DNA of 64,000 nucleotides from Candidatus Rifleibacteriota bacterium (GTDB taxonomy: Bacteria; Muiribacteriota; Ozemobacteria; Ozemobacterales; Ozemobacteraceae): assembly GCA_015233565.1 (NCBI GenBank), contig JADFXM010000001.1, positions 310,001 to 374,000 of the forward strand, given 5' to 3'. The translations under genes were made by a program, and so were the position numbers. Under the pieces are notes generated by a model, which had not been told where the DNA came from, ran no database searches, and saw nothing but the letters and a program-made list of their open reading frames with translations. Position 1 is the stretch's first letter, and every line of letters begins with the position of its first letter. This document shows, piece by piece, positions 41,664 to 51,242 of the stretch.

Positions 41664-42800
41664 ATGAAAATTAACTTATTCCGCCCAAAATATTGTGTGG
41701 AAGAATGTCTTTCAAAAATTAGAGAATGTTTGATTAGTGGTTGGACCGGTTATGGACCGAAATCACTTGAATTTGAGAATGCCTGGAGTGAATACACGGG
41801 CTTGGTTCATTCACATTTTTTGAATTCAAATACATCGGGGCTTCATTTGGCACTCCACATTTTAAAATCCTCAAATAGATGGCAGGATGGCGATGAAATA
41901 ATTACTACACCTTTAACATTTGTCTCCACTAATCAAGCTATTTTGTATGAAAGATTGGTTCCAGTTTTCGCCGATGTTGATGAATACCTGTGTCTGGATC
42001 CAAAATCTTTGGAAAGTTTGATTTCATCAAAAACCAGGGGTGTTGTTTTTGTTGGAATAGGTGGCAATTCGGGGAGATTTTTGGAGATTGTCGAAATTTG
42101 TCGCAAACATGGTCTGTTTTTAGTACTTGATGCCGCACACATGGCAGGTACTCGAATTAATGGCAAACAGATTGGGGTTGAGGCAGATGTTTCTGTTTTT
42201 AGTTTTCAATCAGTTAAGAATCTTCCGACTGCAGATTCGGGAATGATTTGCTTTAAGGAATCTAAGTATGATTCGATTGCCCGAAAACTTTCCTGGCTAG
42301 GGATAGATAAAAACACTTTTTCACGAACAAACTCCGGCAAAAATTATCAGTATTTATACTCCGTTGAGGATCTTGGATTTAAATACCATGGCAATGATAT
42401 TATGGCAGCGATTGCGTTGGTACAGCTTAAGTGTCTTGAGGATGGAAATGTCCACAGACGCTTATTGGCCGACCGTTATATAAAAAATTTGTCTGGTTGT
42501 GCAAATTTATCTATTGTTCCAAATGCTCCCGGTTGTGAATCGTCTCAGCATTTATTTCAAATTCGGACTTCAGAAAGAGAAAATCTTATTGATTTCCTTC
42601 ATAATAAATCGATTTCCCCGGGTATACATTATCGTGATAACATGGAGTATTCTTTATTTTCCGAGTATAAACGCAACTGTCCTTCTGTGGATGTGGCTTG
42701 TAAAGAGATCCTATCGTTGCCGTTGCATCTCGAGCTGGGCTTAGAAGCAGTTGATTATGTTTCAGATTGTATAATTTGCTGGAGTCGAAAAAATATTTGA
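41664..42800 (+). CDS. DegT/DnrJ/EryC1/StrS aminotransferase
   Basis: 378 residues; PLP-dependent sugar aminotransferase that adds an amino group to a nucleotide-linked keto sugar for surface glycans. Visible are the LISGWTGYGPKSLEFENAW start, EIITTPLTFVSTNQAIL, the LDAAHMAGT aspartate that contacts PLP, and the PLP lysine Lys185 in FSFQSVKNLP. Length and order fit the family. RBS AAGAAGGTG. First gene of the polysaccharide cluster; the paired dehydratase or epimerase is not in the window. Confidence 0.87.
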   Translation: MKINLFRPKYCVEECLSKIRECLISGWTGYGPKSLEFENAWSEYTGLVHSHFLNSNTSGLHLALHILKSSNRWQDGDEIITTPLTFVSTNQAILYERLVPVFADVDEYLCLDPKSLESLISSKTRGVVFVGIGGNSGRFLEIVEICRKHGLFLVLDAAHMAGTRINGKQIGVEADVSVFSFQSVKNLPTADSGMICFKESKYDSIARKLSWLGIDKNTFSRTNSGKNYQYLYSVEDLGFKYHGNDIMAAIALVQLKCLEDGNVHRRLLADRYIKNLSGCANLSIVPNAPGCESSQHLFQIRTSERENLIDFLHNKSISPGIHYRDNMEYSLFSEYKRNCPSVDVACKEILSLPLHLELGLEAVDYVSDCIICWSRKNI

Positions 42801-43022
42801 GAAGGAAATTTTACACATAAATGAAAATTTTCAACGAAACCAACTTGATGTTCTTCAAAGTAATATAAGAAATTGGTATTTTTGCATGTTGACTGAAAAA
42901 AAAGAGCCCTGAACTCAGAAAAGATTAGGGGAATGTTGTAAAATGATATGTTTTTACAAAACTTTAAATTTCTTTGCCGACTCAAATACTCCGGGCAATT
43001 TTTTTATTAATTTGCTACGATG

Positions 43023-43137
43023 AGGTTCTTGCAAAATCAGCAAATTCAAATTAGCGAACAATATCGCGATGATTATCAAACCTGAATTTCTTTTTATCCG
43101 ATGTGCAAAATTTGTACAATGTTGCAAGAAGCTCGGA
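43023..43137. repeat. Dispersed repeat R1, copy A
   Basis: 115 bases about 80% identical by eye to 61466-61579. Shared blocks include AGGTTCT-GCAAAAT-AGCAAATTCAA, CCTGAATTT and TTGCAAGAAGCTC. The copy ends 27 bases before the likely start of the GNAT gene. Confidence 0.85.
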
Positions 43138-43164
43138 TCTAAAAAAGTTTCTTTTTTGGCTAAA

Positions 43165-43692
43165 ATGACCAGTTCAAAAAAACATATTGCCCCAATTTCA
43201 AATGGAAATGTCAGCATAAGATTGATTTGTGAAGATGATATCGAGATAATTCGAAATTGGCGAAATAATGATGAAATCAGGTTGAATTTTAAAAATTCAG
43301 ACATCATTTCTTTTCAGCAGCAAAGAGAATGGTTTTTAAAATACTATGCTGATTCAACTGATTATTTTTTTATGATTCTTTTTGAGGAAAATCAGTCGAT
43401 TTGCCCCGTTGGCGCGGTAGCATTGTATTCCATTTTAGACACGAAGGCTGAATTTGGTCGGTGCATGATGGGAAATTCTGAAAAAAGAAATCGTGGCGTT
43501 TTTTTCAAGGCCTGCAAGCTTCTTTTCAATATTGCAAATTTTCAATTAGCTCTTTCAGAACTAAAATTGGAGGTTTTTTTGGTGAATGAAAGGGCTATTC
43601 ATGTGTATAAACAGTTGGGTTTTGTGGAAACCGGCAGAGATGAGCTTTTTCTGTTTATGAGACTCTTAAACCCAAGTTGCGAAATTACCTAA
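43165..43692 (+). CDS. GNAT N-acetyltransferase, probably sugar-modifying
   Basis: About 175 residues: NVSIRLICEDDIEIIRNWRNNDEIR is typical of RimJ/WbdR-like GNAT enzymes that acetylate amino sugars. The acetyl-CoA loop region and the late NERAIHVYKQLGFVETG block complete the fold. I choose the ATG at 43165, since the longer frame from 43069 lies inside the dispersed repeat R1. Following the aminotransferase, it could acetylate the amino group that enzyme adds. Confidence 0.72.
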   Translation: MTSSKKHIAPISNGNVSIRLICEDDIEIIRNWRNNDEIRLNFKNSDIISFQQQREWFLKYYADSTDYFFMILFEENQSICPVGAVALYSILDTKAEFGRCMMGNSEKRNRGVFFKACKLLFNIANFQLALSELKLEVFLVNERAIHVYKQLGFVETGRDELFLFMRLLNPSCEIT

Positions 43693-43722
43693 AAAAATGG
43701 TTTTTTTAAATGGAGAAAAATA

Positions 43723-44523
43723 TTGATATCAAAAAATAATAAATTCATTAAAGACAACATTGCTGCATTAAATATGTGGAAAGTTTGGAAATTTATGGCA
43801 GTAATGGAGCATAAAAAGAAATTCCGTGGTTCTTTCATTGGTTCGGCTTGGCCTTTAGTCAATCTTTCAATTACCACTGCTATTCTGACTTTAGTCTACG
43901 GAACTATTTTAAACCAGCCTTTAAATGATTTTATGCCAAGACTGCTTGTTGGCCTGACAATATGGAATTATTTGACTCGTTCATTATTGGAAGGGAGCTT
44001 TGCTTTTACATCTTCTGCCGGATATATCAAGCAACTGTGTTGTCCAAAACAGATTTACCTTTGGAAGTCGTGGCTTTGTATACTTATTTCTTTTAAACTG
44101 GAGTTGCTATTTTGCGTTTTGGTTTCCCTGTTTTTTGGAAAAATAACCTTCTATGGACTGATTGTTTCAAGTATTGGATTATTAAATATTATTACAATCA
44201 GTTATTTTCATATTCTCTTAACAGGTTATTTGGGAGGTATTTTCTTAGACCTTCACCGAATAATAAGCAGTATTATCCCTTTGCTCTTTTTGGTAACACC
44301 CGTGATGTTTTCCAGGCAATTTCTTGAGTTGCATAAAATTGATTTTATTTACTTCCTCAACCCTTTTTCGCATATGATCGATATTTTGCGTATTCCTCTT
44401 CTTACATCCCATCTTGCGCCATTCGAGAGTTACTGTATTTCATTTGCATATATTTGTGTAGTTTGTATTTTTGGTCTTTACTTCGCGTTTAAACTTGATA
44501 ATAAAATCGTCTATTATTTATGA
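43723..44523 (+). CDS. wzm: ABC-2 polysaccharide exporter permease (Wzm-like)
   Basis: 266 residues with six hydrophobic segments and the ABC-2 entry MEHKKKFRGSFIGSAWPLVN, as in O-antigen and teichoic-acid export permeases. Together with the next gene it exports a lipid-linked glycan across the inner membrane. Start TTG at 43723 (TGGAG upstream). Its stop overlaps the ATPase start by four bases (ATGA). Confidence 0.86.
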   Translation: MISKNNKFIKDNIAALNMWKVWKFMAVMEHKKKFRGSFIGSAWPLVNLSITTAILTLVYGTILNQPLNDFMPRLLVGLTIWNYLTRSLLEGSFAFTSSAGYIKQLCCPKQIYLWKSWLCILISFKLELLFCVLVSLFFGKITFYGLIVSSIGLLNIITISYFHILLTGYLGGIFLDLHRIISSIIPLLFLVTPVMFSRQFLELHKIDFIYFLNPFSHMIDILRIPLLTSHLAPFESYCISFAYICVVCIFGLYFAFKLDNKIVYYL

Positions 44524-45272
44524 GTGATCATGCTCTTCTTCTTGACCAAGTTTCAATTAAATTTCCAATAAGGTCCTGGGAAAGATCTTTTGGAAAAAAC
44601 TTTAAACAATTGCTGTCCAAAAATACTCAAATTAAAGATCACTTTACGGCTCTGGATAAAATTTCACTGAAAATCTTAAGTGGTGAAAGGGTTGGAATAA
44701 TTGGTTTGAATGGGGCAGGTAAAACTACCTTACTGAAAACTATGGCTGGAATTTACCCACCTTTTTCCGGTAGTGTTTCCATTAAAGGGCATGTTTGTCC
44801 ACTATTGGAATTTGTAACCGGTTTCGAAATGAATTTAACTGGATGGGACAATATAAGAATACGTGGAATGTTGCTCGGAATGAATCTGGAGGAGATTGAG
44901 GAAAAGATTTCTGATATCGCTGATTTCAGCGAACTGGGAGAATTCCTGGATTTACCTGTTCGCACTTATTCTTCTGGAATGTTTATCAGGCTGGCTTTTT
45001 CTGTTTCCACCAGCATTAATCCTGAGTTACTTTTGATAGATGAAGTCTTTGCTGCAGGTGATGTAAATTTTGCTGCAAAAGCAAAAAAGCGTATGTTTGA
45101 CTTCATTTCTCAGGGAAAGTTGCTTGTTTTTGCTTCTCACGACATTCAATTGGTTGAGAGCCTCTGTGACAGAGTTATATGGATTGACAAGGGACATTTG
45201 ATGGAAGATGGGAATCCCAAAGATGTATTGTCATCTTACTTGCGGTATCAGCAAAAATTATTTCAAAACTAA
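44520..45272 (+). CDS. wzt: ABC transporter ATPase for polysaccharide export (Wzt-like)
   Basis: 250 residues: Walker A GLNGAGKTT (62-70), signature YSSGMFIRLAFS (150-161), Walker B ELLLIDEVFAAGD (169-181) and switch His in FASHDIQ. It has only the nucleotide-binding domain and lacks the C-terminal carbohydrate-binding domain of some Wzt proteins, so chain termination is probably not read here. Coupled to the permease gene through an ATGA overlap. Confidence 0.88.
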   Translation: MSDHALLLDQVSIKFPIRSWERSFGKNFKQLLSKNTQIKDHFTALDKISLKILSGERVGIIGLNGAGKTTLLKTMAGIYPPFSGSVSIKGHVCPLLEFVTGFEMNLTGWDNIRIRGMLLGMNLEEIEEKISDIADFSELGEFLDLPVRTYSSGMFIRLAFSVSTSINPELLLIDEVFAAGDVNFAAKAKKRMFDFISQGKLLVFASHDIQLVESLCDRVIWIDKGHLMEDGNPKDVLSSYLRYQQKLFQN

Positions 45273-45380
45273 GAGGAATTTATAGAGAATATTCTATGCT
45301 GGTCAAATTTTCTGAGAGGTGGGGTAATATTCCGTGATCCGATATTGTTGCGAAATTACTTCAAGGAGTAGCCTTTTCTT

Positions 45381-46556
45381 GTGAAAAAAGTTTTGTTATT
45401 GAGTGATAATGAAAGTGTTACTGTGCAAATGACCTTCAGAATGTTGCATTTGATGAAGAAATATGGGTTTAGTTATTCGTTTTCAATTGGCAGCGACCTT
45501 TCAAAAATCAATTCAGATTTTGATATTCCGCTTCTAGTTCGCTCGGTGCGCCCTTACAATCTTTATTGGTTATACTTTTTCAAATCAAATAAAATTCCAT
45601 ACATTTATTATATTGATGACAGTTACTGGAAATTGAGTTCTCAGGGTTATTTTAAGAATAATGCTCTTCTTGAAACTCTGAATGAATTGATTGGAAACGC
45701 CTGGATGGTTATTGTCAATTCAAGGATACTTATGGAAGAAGTCCTTTCTTATAATAAGAATGTGGTTGTACTGCCAGCTTTTTATGATTTTTCAATTCTC
45801 AAGGATGTCATAAGGGAAAAGCATGAAAATGAAATTAGAATTGGGTATCCATCTGTTCGGAGTTTGGACATTGAACCTCTTTTTCCCACAATAAAAGAAG
45901 TGTTGGATCGTTTTCCCGGAAAAGTATTTTTTGAGTTTTTTTTGGAAGTACCGGATTACCTGAAGAATTGCAATGGGGTTCGCACTTTTAAACCTATCGT
46001 GAATTATGAAGATTTTGCAAGATTTCAGTTTTCACGTGGATGGGATATCGGGCTTGCAACTCTGAGAGATTTAGGTTCAAATCAAGCCAAAACAAATAAT
46101 AAATATCGTGAATTTGGAGCATGTGGAACTGCGGGAATTTATTCCAAACTGCCCACATACAGTGATTTTGTAGTACATAATAAGACTGGGATCTTGATTG
46201 ATAACACAAAAAAATCTTGGTTTGATTCTATGGTTAAATTGATAGAAAGCCCTTCAATGGTCAGACAAATTGGCGAAAATGCCTACCAGGATGTAAAAGA
46301 AAAGTTTTCTTTGGATGTTGTTTTACCACAATGGTGTGAGGTCTTGAACAGTGTCCCCGACAGAAGGAAACTTCATTCGTTGAAAGTGGATTTTCCATTA
46401 CGATTGAAAGTGGCTGTTTTTTTTGCTTTTATTAGATATGGCTTGTCAGGATTGTGTGATAAACTGAAAAAAGGGGAAAAAATATTCAACAAAATACTCC
46501 CGTGGATGGTAAGAGCAGGCAAAAAGTATATTATTGGTAAAAATCCATCAGAGTGA
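45381..46556 (+). CDS. Glycosyltransferase (GT4-like fold)
   Basis: 391 residues; GT-B type. The C-terminal half has FGACGTAGIYSKLPTYSDFVVHNKTGIL, the place where GT4 enzymes bind the nucleotide sugar, followed by GENAYQDVKEKFSLDVVLPQW. The N-terminal half has the YIDDSYW block. Start GTG at 45381 with AAGGAG upstream. It probably adds a sugar to the exported glycan. Confidence 0.72.
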   Translation: MKKVLLLSDNESVTVQMTFRMLHLMKKYGFSYSFSIGSDLSKINSDFDIPLLVRSVRPYNLYWLYFFKSNKIPYIYYIDDSYWKLSSQGYFKNNALLETLNELIGNAWMVIVNSRILMEEVLSYNKNVVVLPAFYDFSILKDVIREKHENEIRIGYPSVRSLDIEPLFPTIKEVLDRFPGKVFFEFFLEVPDYLKNCNGVRTFKPIVNYEDFARFQFSRGWDIGLATLRDLGSNQAKTNNKYREFGACGTAGIYSKLPTYSDFVVHNKTGILIDNTKKSWFDSMVKLIESPSMVRQIGENAYQDVKEKFSLDVVLPQWCEVLNSVPDRRKLHSLKVDFPLRLKVAVFFAFIRYGLSGLCDKLKKGEKIFNKILPWMVRAGKKYIIGKNPSE

Positions 46557-46735
46557 AAATTAAGAAAAGGTGCGAATATTCAAAATTTTTCTTCCTTTTG
46601 TGCTTAAAAATTCTTTTTGAAGCTATCGGGACAAAACTTACCGGCGATGATTTCTTAAAATTTTCTCCTGATGGTCTTGCTCTGAGGCTTTTTCAAAGTT
46701 GAACAAGTAGATGTTAATTTGTTTGTGAACAATAC

Positions 46736-47599
46736 ATGATTAATGCTCCTGAAATTTCAGTTGTTTCGCCATGTTATAACCATGGAGAATTTATCGAGGA
46801 CATGCTTAGTTCTGTATTGGCTCAGACTTTTCAGGGTTTTGAAGTTATAATTGTAAATGACGGTTCAAACGATTCCACCCGAAAAAAACTGGACACAATC
46901 TGCCACCCTAAAGTTAAAATTCTCCATTGCTCTCACAATGGGCCATCCTTTGCGAGAAATGCCGGAATAGAAGAAGCAAAAGGCAAAATTGTTCTAAATC
47001 TTGACGCTGATGATAAAATTGCTCCCACTTATTTAGAAAAAGCCTACGAAATTTTTTTTTCCAATCCGGAAATTGGAATAGTTGCCTCTGAGGTGGAATA
47101 TTTTGGCGCAAAATCCGGAAAGTTCCATCTGGATTCCTTTTCCCTCAAGGGAATGTTGAAGGACAATCTGATTTCTTCTACGGCTCTTTTCAAAAAATCA
47201 GATTGGGAAAAAGCTGGCGGTTATTCAATTGATTTTCCTTTTGGAATTGAAGACTACGATTTTTGGCTTTCGATTTTGGAGCTTGGAAAAGAAGTCTACA
47301 AGATTCCAGAAACCATGGCCTATTACAGAAAATATTCCGACTATGTTAAATGCCGCTCCGAAAGAAGGAAATGTAGTCGAAAAAAAAGCACCTTAGCACG
47401 TTTGATGCTTTTTCATCGACATCAGAAACTTTTTGCCAGGGTTCCTGAAGAATATCAAAAAATGATGTTATTAAATGAAAAATGGGAGAACGAAAGTTTT
47501 TTGGAAAGAGAAATAAAAGAAGTTTACCATTATGCAAGATATCGCCTCAGATCCACCAGATTATATAAATTTCTTCAGGAAATCTTTATCAGGAACTAG
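46736..47599 (+). CDS. Family 2 glycosyltransferase
   Basis: 287 residues with a GT-A core: ISVVSPCYNHGEFIEDMLSS, VIIVNDGSNDST, AKGKIVLNLDADDK (DxD) and the IEDYDFWLSILELG acceptor block. The C-terminal 60 residues are a charged helical tail. The end of the gene (47442-47577) is duplicated just downstream as a relic. No clear ribosome site. Confidence 0.85.
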   Translation: MINAPEISVVSPCYNHGEFIEDMLSSVLAQTFQGFEVIIVNDGSNDSTRKKLDTICHPKVKILHCSHNGPSFARNAGIEEAKGKIVLNLDADDKIAPTYLEKAYEIFFSNPEIGIVASEVEYFGAKSGKFHLDSFSLKGMLKDNLISSTALFKKSDWEKAGGYSIDFPFGIEDYDFWLSILELGKEVYKIPETMAYYRKYSDYVKCRSERRKCSRKKSTLARLMLFHRHQKLFARVPEEYQKMMLLNEKWENESFLEREIKEVYHYARYRLRSTRLYKFLQEIFIRN

Positions 47600-47629
47600 A
47601 ACTAGTACTTTAGACGAGATCATTTAAAG

Positions 47630-47763
47630 TCCTTGAAGAATAACAGGGAAGGATGTTATTAAAGAAAATTAGGAAACAAAAGTGTTTGAAAGAAAAATAA
47701 AAGAAATTTACCATTATGCTGAATTTCATCTCGAATCCATCAAACCTCATCTATTTTTAAAAT
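47630..47763 (+). pseudogene. Relic of a duplicated glycosyltransferase tail
   Basis: This stretch aligns with the end of the preceding glycosyltransferase gene (47442-47577): CCTTGAAGAATA, ATGTTATTAAA, and AAAATAAAAGAA then TTTACCATTATGC. The in-frame translation FERKIKEIYHYAEFHLESIK matches FLEREIKEVYHYARYRLRST of the intact gene. Only the tail survives, so a second family 2 glycosyltransferase was probably lost by deletion, or the tail was copied. The relic stop overlaps the next start. Confidence 0.7.
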
Positions 47764-48901
47764 GAAGCCTAAGATTGCTGTAATTACGCATGCATTCCTC
47801 AATCCAAAAAATCCAACTGAATTAAATATTGGTGGTGTTGAAACCTGGATTCTTGAGCTGGTGCGATTGCTGACAGAGCTTGGTTTCGCACCTGTAGTTT
47901 ACCAGATTTCCGAGCAGAATTTTACGTTTAATTTTGAGGGAGCCGAAGTAGTTGGCTTGGGAACCCTTGATCGGCCCAAAATGAGCCAACTAAGCCATCA
48001 AGACATTGATAGTAAAAATATCAGATGGATCATTTATGCCAGTTCATTTATTGGAGAGAAATATTGCCGACCGGGCCAGATCTTTATACAGCATGGTATC
48101 TATTGGGATTACACTACTTCAGAAAGAAACTTTTTCAGCCGCTGGAAGTGGGAATATATTAGAAAGACTTTGAGCCAAATAGATCTCGGGTTGTGCAGGG
48201 AATCAAGATTGACGATCGCAGTCGATACAAATTTTCTTAATTTTGCCCGAATTAATTTGGGTCACAGATTTGATCCCAAAAAAATACGCTATATCCCCAA
48301 TTTTGCCATTCCCCAGGATAAAGCCCTATGGCAAGGAAAATGGAATAATCCTAAAGAAATAAAAGTTGTTTTCGCAAGAAGATTTGAACATCGGCGAGGC
48401 GTAAACTTATTTATTGAAGCTCTGGAGCAGGTATTTTCATCTCCCGCCAAACTTTTGGTGACCTTTGCCGGTTGCGGGAGTTTGAGTAGCCATCTTTTCG
48501 AAAAATTTGGTGGAACTCCTTGGGTAAAAATTGAGAAAATACCGCACAACAAAATTTATGGTCTTTTGAATCAGTCTCATATTGCGGTTGTCCCTTCAAT
48601 TTATTCCGAGGGAACTTCTTTTTCATGTCTTGAAGCAATGGCTTCTGGATGCGCAGTAATCGCTTCGGATGTCGGTGGTTTGTGCAATATAGTTCTTCCT
48701 GATTACAATGGGCTTTTAGTTCGCCCTATAGCAACCGAAATAGCATTTTCGATTGAAAGTCTTACAGAAGACATTCATCGAACAGAAACTCTTGCAAAAC
48801 GAGGTTACGATATGGCTTCCAATTCTTTTTCCTTGTCAATGTGGCGGCAAAGAGTTAGACAGGCGCTCTGTGAAGTTGGAATCTTGAATCAATTAATGTA
48901 G
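47762..48901 (+). CDS. Glycosyltransferase family 4 (GT-B)
   Basis: 379 residues: NIGGVETWILELVRLLTELG is the GT4 glycine motif, and VPSIYSEGTSFSCLEAMASGCAVIASDVGGLCNIV is the classic donor-binding region with E-x7-E-type spacing. It has no good ribosome site, because its ATG overlaps the stop of the relic upstream; it may depend on reading through that relic. Confidence 0.86.
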   Translation: MKPKIAVITHAFLNPKNPTELNIGGVETWILELVRLLTELGFAPVVYQISEQNFTFNFEGAEVVGLGTLDRPKMSQLSHQDIDSKNIRWIIYASSFIGEKYCRPGQIFIQHGIYWDYTTSERNFFSRWKWEYIRKTLSQIDLGLCRESRLTIAVDTNFLNFARINLGHRFDPKKIRYIPNFAIPQDKALWQGKWNNPKEIKVVFARRFEHRRGVNLFIEALEQVFSSPAKLLVTFAGCGSLSSHLFEKFGGTPWVKIEKIPHNKIYGLLNQSHIAVVPSIYSEGTSFSCLEAMASGCAVIASDVGGLCNIVLPDYNGLLVRPIATEIAFSIESLTEDIHRTETLAKRGYDMASNSFSLSMWRQRVRQALCEVGILNQLM

Positions 48902-48955
48902 TCCTGAAGGGGAGAAATGCAATAGAGAATTGGCTAATTTTGTAAGCAACTTTTT

Positions 48956-49594
48956 ATGAAAAGTTTATCCATTAATCAGGTATCTGCGATTCTTATCACC
49001 AAAGAAAAAGAATATCCAAAGCAAGTATTAAAGCACGTTGAATCTTTTGGATTTGGTGAAATCCTTATCCAAAAAGAGTCTCACGGGATCTATCGACGAT
49101 ATATCGAATCACCGAAATTTAAAGATGTTTATGTGCAAGACGACGACTGTATCCCACGAATTGATCAGATTTTTTCTCAGTATGATGGTGAATTTATTAC
49201 TTGTGGAATGACAAACCATCACATCGAAGCTTATCGAAACAGTAAGATATGTTTGGTTGGACATGGAGCTTTTTTCCCTTGGAAACGAATTGATGTAATT
49301 GAAAAGTATAAAAATAATTTCGGAATGGATAACGATTACCTCATTGAGACAGATCGTATATTTACGTTTCTGAATTTTCCGCAAAACAGGATTGGGCTAC
49401 CCTTGATACAATTGGTTTCTTCATTTAGCTGCGACCGCCTTAGTATGAGAAAAGAACATTACAAAAATTTATGGGAAATTGAAAAAAAGTTAAATAAATT
49501 TTTCTACTTCTCTATTAGTAGGCGCCCTATTTTTTTTAACGTTTTAAGATATGGATTGTTTATTTTTTCTCGATCATTGAAAAATACTTTTTAG
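48956..49594 (+). CDS. Probable glycosyltransferase-like protein
   Basis: 212 residues. VSAILITKEKEYPKQVLKHV followed by VYVQDDDCIPRIDQI suggests a GT-A fold with an acidic metal-binding triad, and GEFITCGMTNHHIEAYRNSK lies in the core. No family can be named with certainty. It is inside the cluster and co-directional with it. Confidence 0.6.
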   Translation: MKSLSINQVSAILITKEKEYPKQVLKHVESFGFGEILIQKESHGIYRRYIESPKFKDVYVQDDDCIPRIDQIFSQYDGEFITCGMTNHHIEAYRNSKICLVGHGAFFPWKRIDVIEKYKNNFGMDNDYLIETDRIFTFLNFPQNRIGLPLIQLVSSFSCDRLSMRKEHYKNLWEIEKKLNKFFYFSISRRPIFFNVLRYGLFIFSRSLKNTF

Positions 49595-49955
49595 GAATAC
49601 TAATGTGGCTGAAGATTGCTATTAACTTTGTTAAAATATAAATTAATATAGCTCAAATCCTCTGACGTAGTCAGTGGTGGGTGGGGGTGGGAGGCCCCAA
49701 GAAGATCACGAACCAACATTGTTGGTGAGTGTTTCTAAACAAGATTGCGCAAAGTGGTAGAATTTCTTATGTCACTAAACATCGGTAAACACTCCATTCC
49801 TGGAGGAGCGCGAAGGGAATTGGCCGAAGAGCTCCTTCGCAAAGCCCACAGACAAGGTCAGTGGTAGTTTACGGAAATTTAGCTTGCACAAATTGCAAGA
49901 ATTGGTGGATTGGGAAAAAAATGTGCGAGAATCTTCTTTTGGATGATTTGAATCA
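49595..49955. other. GC-rich spacer with a G-run and a small open frame
   Basis: 361 bases in which 49660-49910 are clearly richer in G and C than the surroundings. 49676-49694 reads GGTGGGTGGGGGTGGGAGG, a guanine-quadruplex-like run. ACCAACATTGTTGGT (49709-49723) is a palindrome. A 32-codon frame at 49769-49867 (product starts MSLNIGKHSIPGGARRELAE) could be a gene fragment. GTCAGTGGT occurs at 49670-49678 and again at 49858-49866. I cannot name its origin. Confidence 0.5.
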
Positions 49956-51242
49956 ATGAATTTTTCAACTTTCGAGCCTTCTTTAGCTCAAATGGCTGAA
50001 TGGGCCATCGGTTTTGAAAAACTTCCTGACCAGCTTGAGTTCGTTGAACAGCTTTTTCACATCGAAGTTATTCAGGAATATTCTAAGTTTAGAAGTTTTG
50101 CCAACAAACCTTTTAATGGGTTTAAATTGAAAAGACCGTTTGAAAAGGTATCCTCAGCCAATTCAGGATACTTCAGGCATCTTTATAGAAAAGAAATTAA
50201 ACGCAAGCTCTTTGAGCGGGGGATGCCGTATATTCATATCTGGTATTATCCTTCAAACTACAAATCAGTCTTTTCCTTTCGTGTTGACACCGATTCCAGT
50301 AGAAGAGAAGATTGTGAGGCAGTATTTCACTTAGCACAAAAAAACAAAATTCATCTAACCTGGTTTATTGATGTGGCGGCAAGAAATGGTGATTTAAGCG
50401 ACCTTCCGGGAATGAGTGTTTCCGGGGAAGACATTCAGCTCCATTGTTTCAACCATCAGATTTTTGCGGACAAGGAAAGCGTTTTCAATGATATTCGCAA
50501 TGCATATGAAAAACTTGAGTCGGTGAGAATTCATCCCAGTGGATATGCTGCCCCTTATGGAGTTTGGAGCGAAAATCTTAACGCTGTTCTCGAAGAACTA
50601 AATTTCATCTACTCATCTGAATTTTCGCTGGCGCACGATGATTTTCCCTATTTTCCTCTTTTGAGTTCACGTATTTCTAGGATTCTTCAGGTTCCAATTC
50701 ATCCAATTTGTTTGAGCATTCTTGCAAAGGCTAGTTTTACTCATGGGGAAATGAAATCGTATTTTCAACGTATTATCAAGGAAAAATATGTCAGGCGACA
50801 GCCTATAATGCTCTATGGACATCCTTTGAATGAGATGGTGAAGTATCAAGATATCCTTGACTTTGTTTTTTCGCAAGTTAGTTCCAGACCTAAAATTTGG
50901 AAACCATCTTATACCGAATTTGCGCAATGGTGGATTTTTAGAAATGGAGTAAGATTTACGATTCGAAATGAATTGTACGGCTTTGAGGTTAAAACAGATG
51001 TTGAAGATAAACGGCTCATGTTGAGAATTGAATTTCCCAATGGTGAAGAGGCGTTCACTCCGATGACTTCAGGATTTATAAATTTTTCCAGCCTGGAAAA
51101 GGTGGTGGTTTCTCGAAAAGCAAATTCATATTACAATCCTTTGGAACCAGCCTGGAAAAGTTATGGATTTTTCGTTTTGAAAATTTTGTCAAAATTTCGT
51201 TCATTTTCCAAATTTTTTTTAAAGGAGTTGTTTTACCTCTAA
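49956..51242 (+). CDS. Polysaccharide deacetylase-like (NodB-type) protein
   Basis: 428 residues. NodB-type motifs: FSFRVDTDSS (Asp111, Asp113), LHCFNHQ (His163, His167) as the metal pair, and SGYAAPYGVWSENL (motif 3, RAPYG-like with the Arg changed). These enzymes remove acetyl groups from glycans; the changed Arg makes activity uncertain. The C-terminal 120 residues form a beta domain of unknown type. The next gene starts directly after its stop. Confidence 0.75.
   Translation: MNFSTFEPSLAQMAEWAIGFEKLPDQLEFVEQLFHIEVIQEYSKFRSFANKPFNGFKLKRPFEKVSSANSGYFRHLYRKEIKRKLFERGMPYIHIWYYPSNYKSVFSFRVDTDSSRREDCEAVFHLAQKNKIHLTWFIDVAARNGDLSDLPGMSVSGEDIQLHCFNHQIFADKESVFNDIRNAYEKLESVRIHPSGYAAPYGVWSENLNAVLEELNFIYSSEFSLAHDDFPYFPLLSSRISRILQVPIHPICLSILAKASFTHGEMKSYFQRIIKEKYVRRQPIMLYGHPLNEMVKYQDILDFVFSQVSSRPKIWKPSYTEFAQWWIFRNGVRFTIRNELYGFEVKTDVEDKRLMLRIEFPNGEEAFTPMTSGFINFSSLEKVVVSRKANSYYNPLEPAWKSYGFFVLKILSKFRSFSKFFLKELFYL

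Noticed and set aside
43069-43164. N-terminal extension of the GNAT gene
   Set aside because: It lies inside dispersed repeat R1 and adds residues not part of the GNAT fold.
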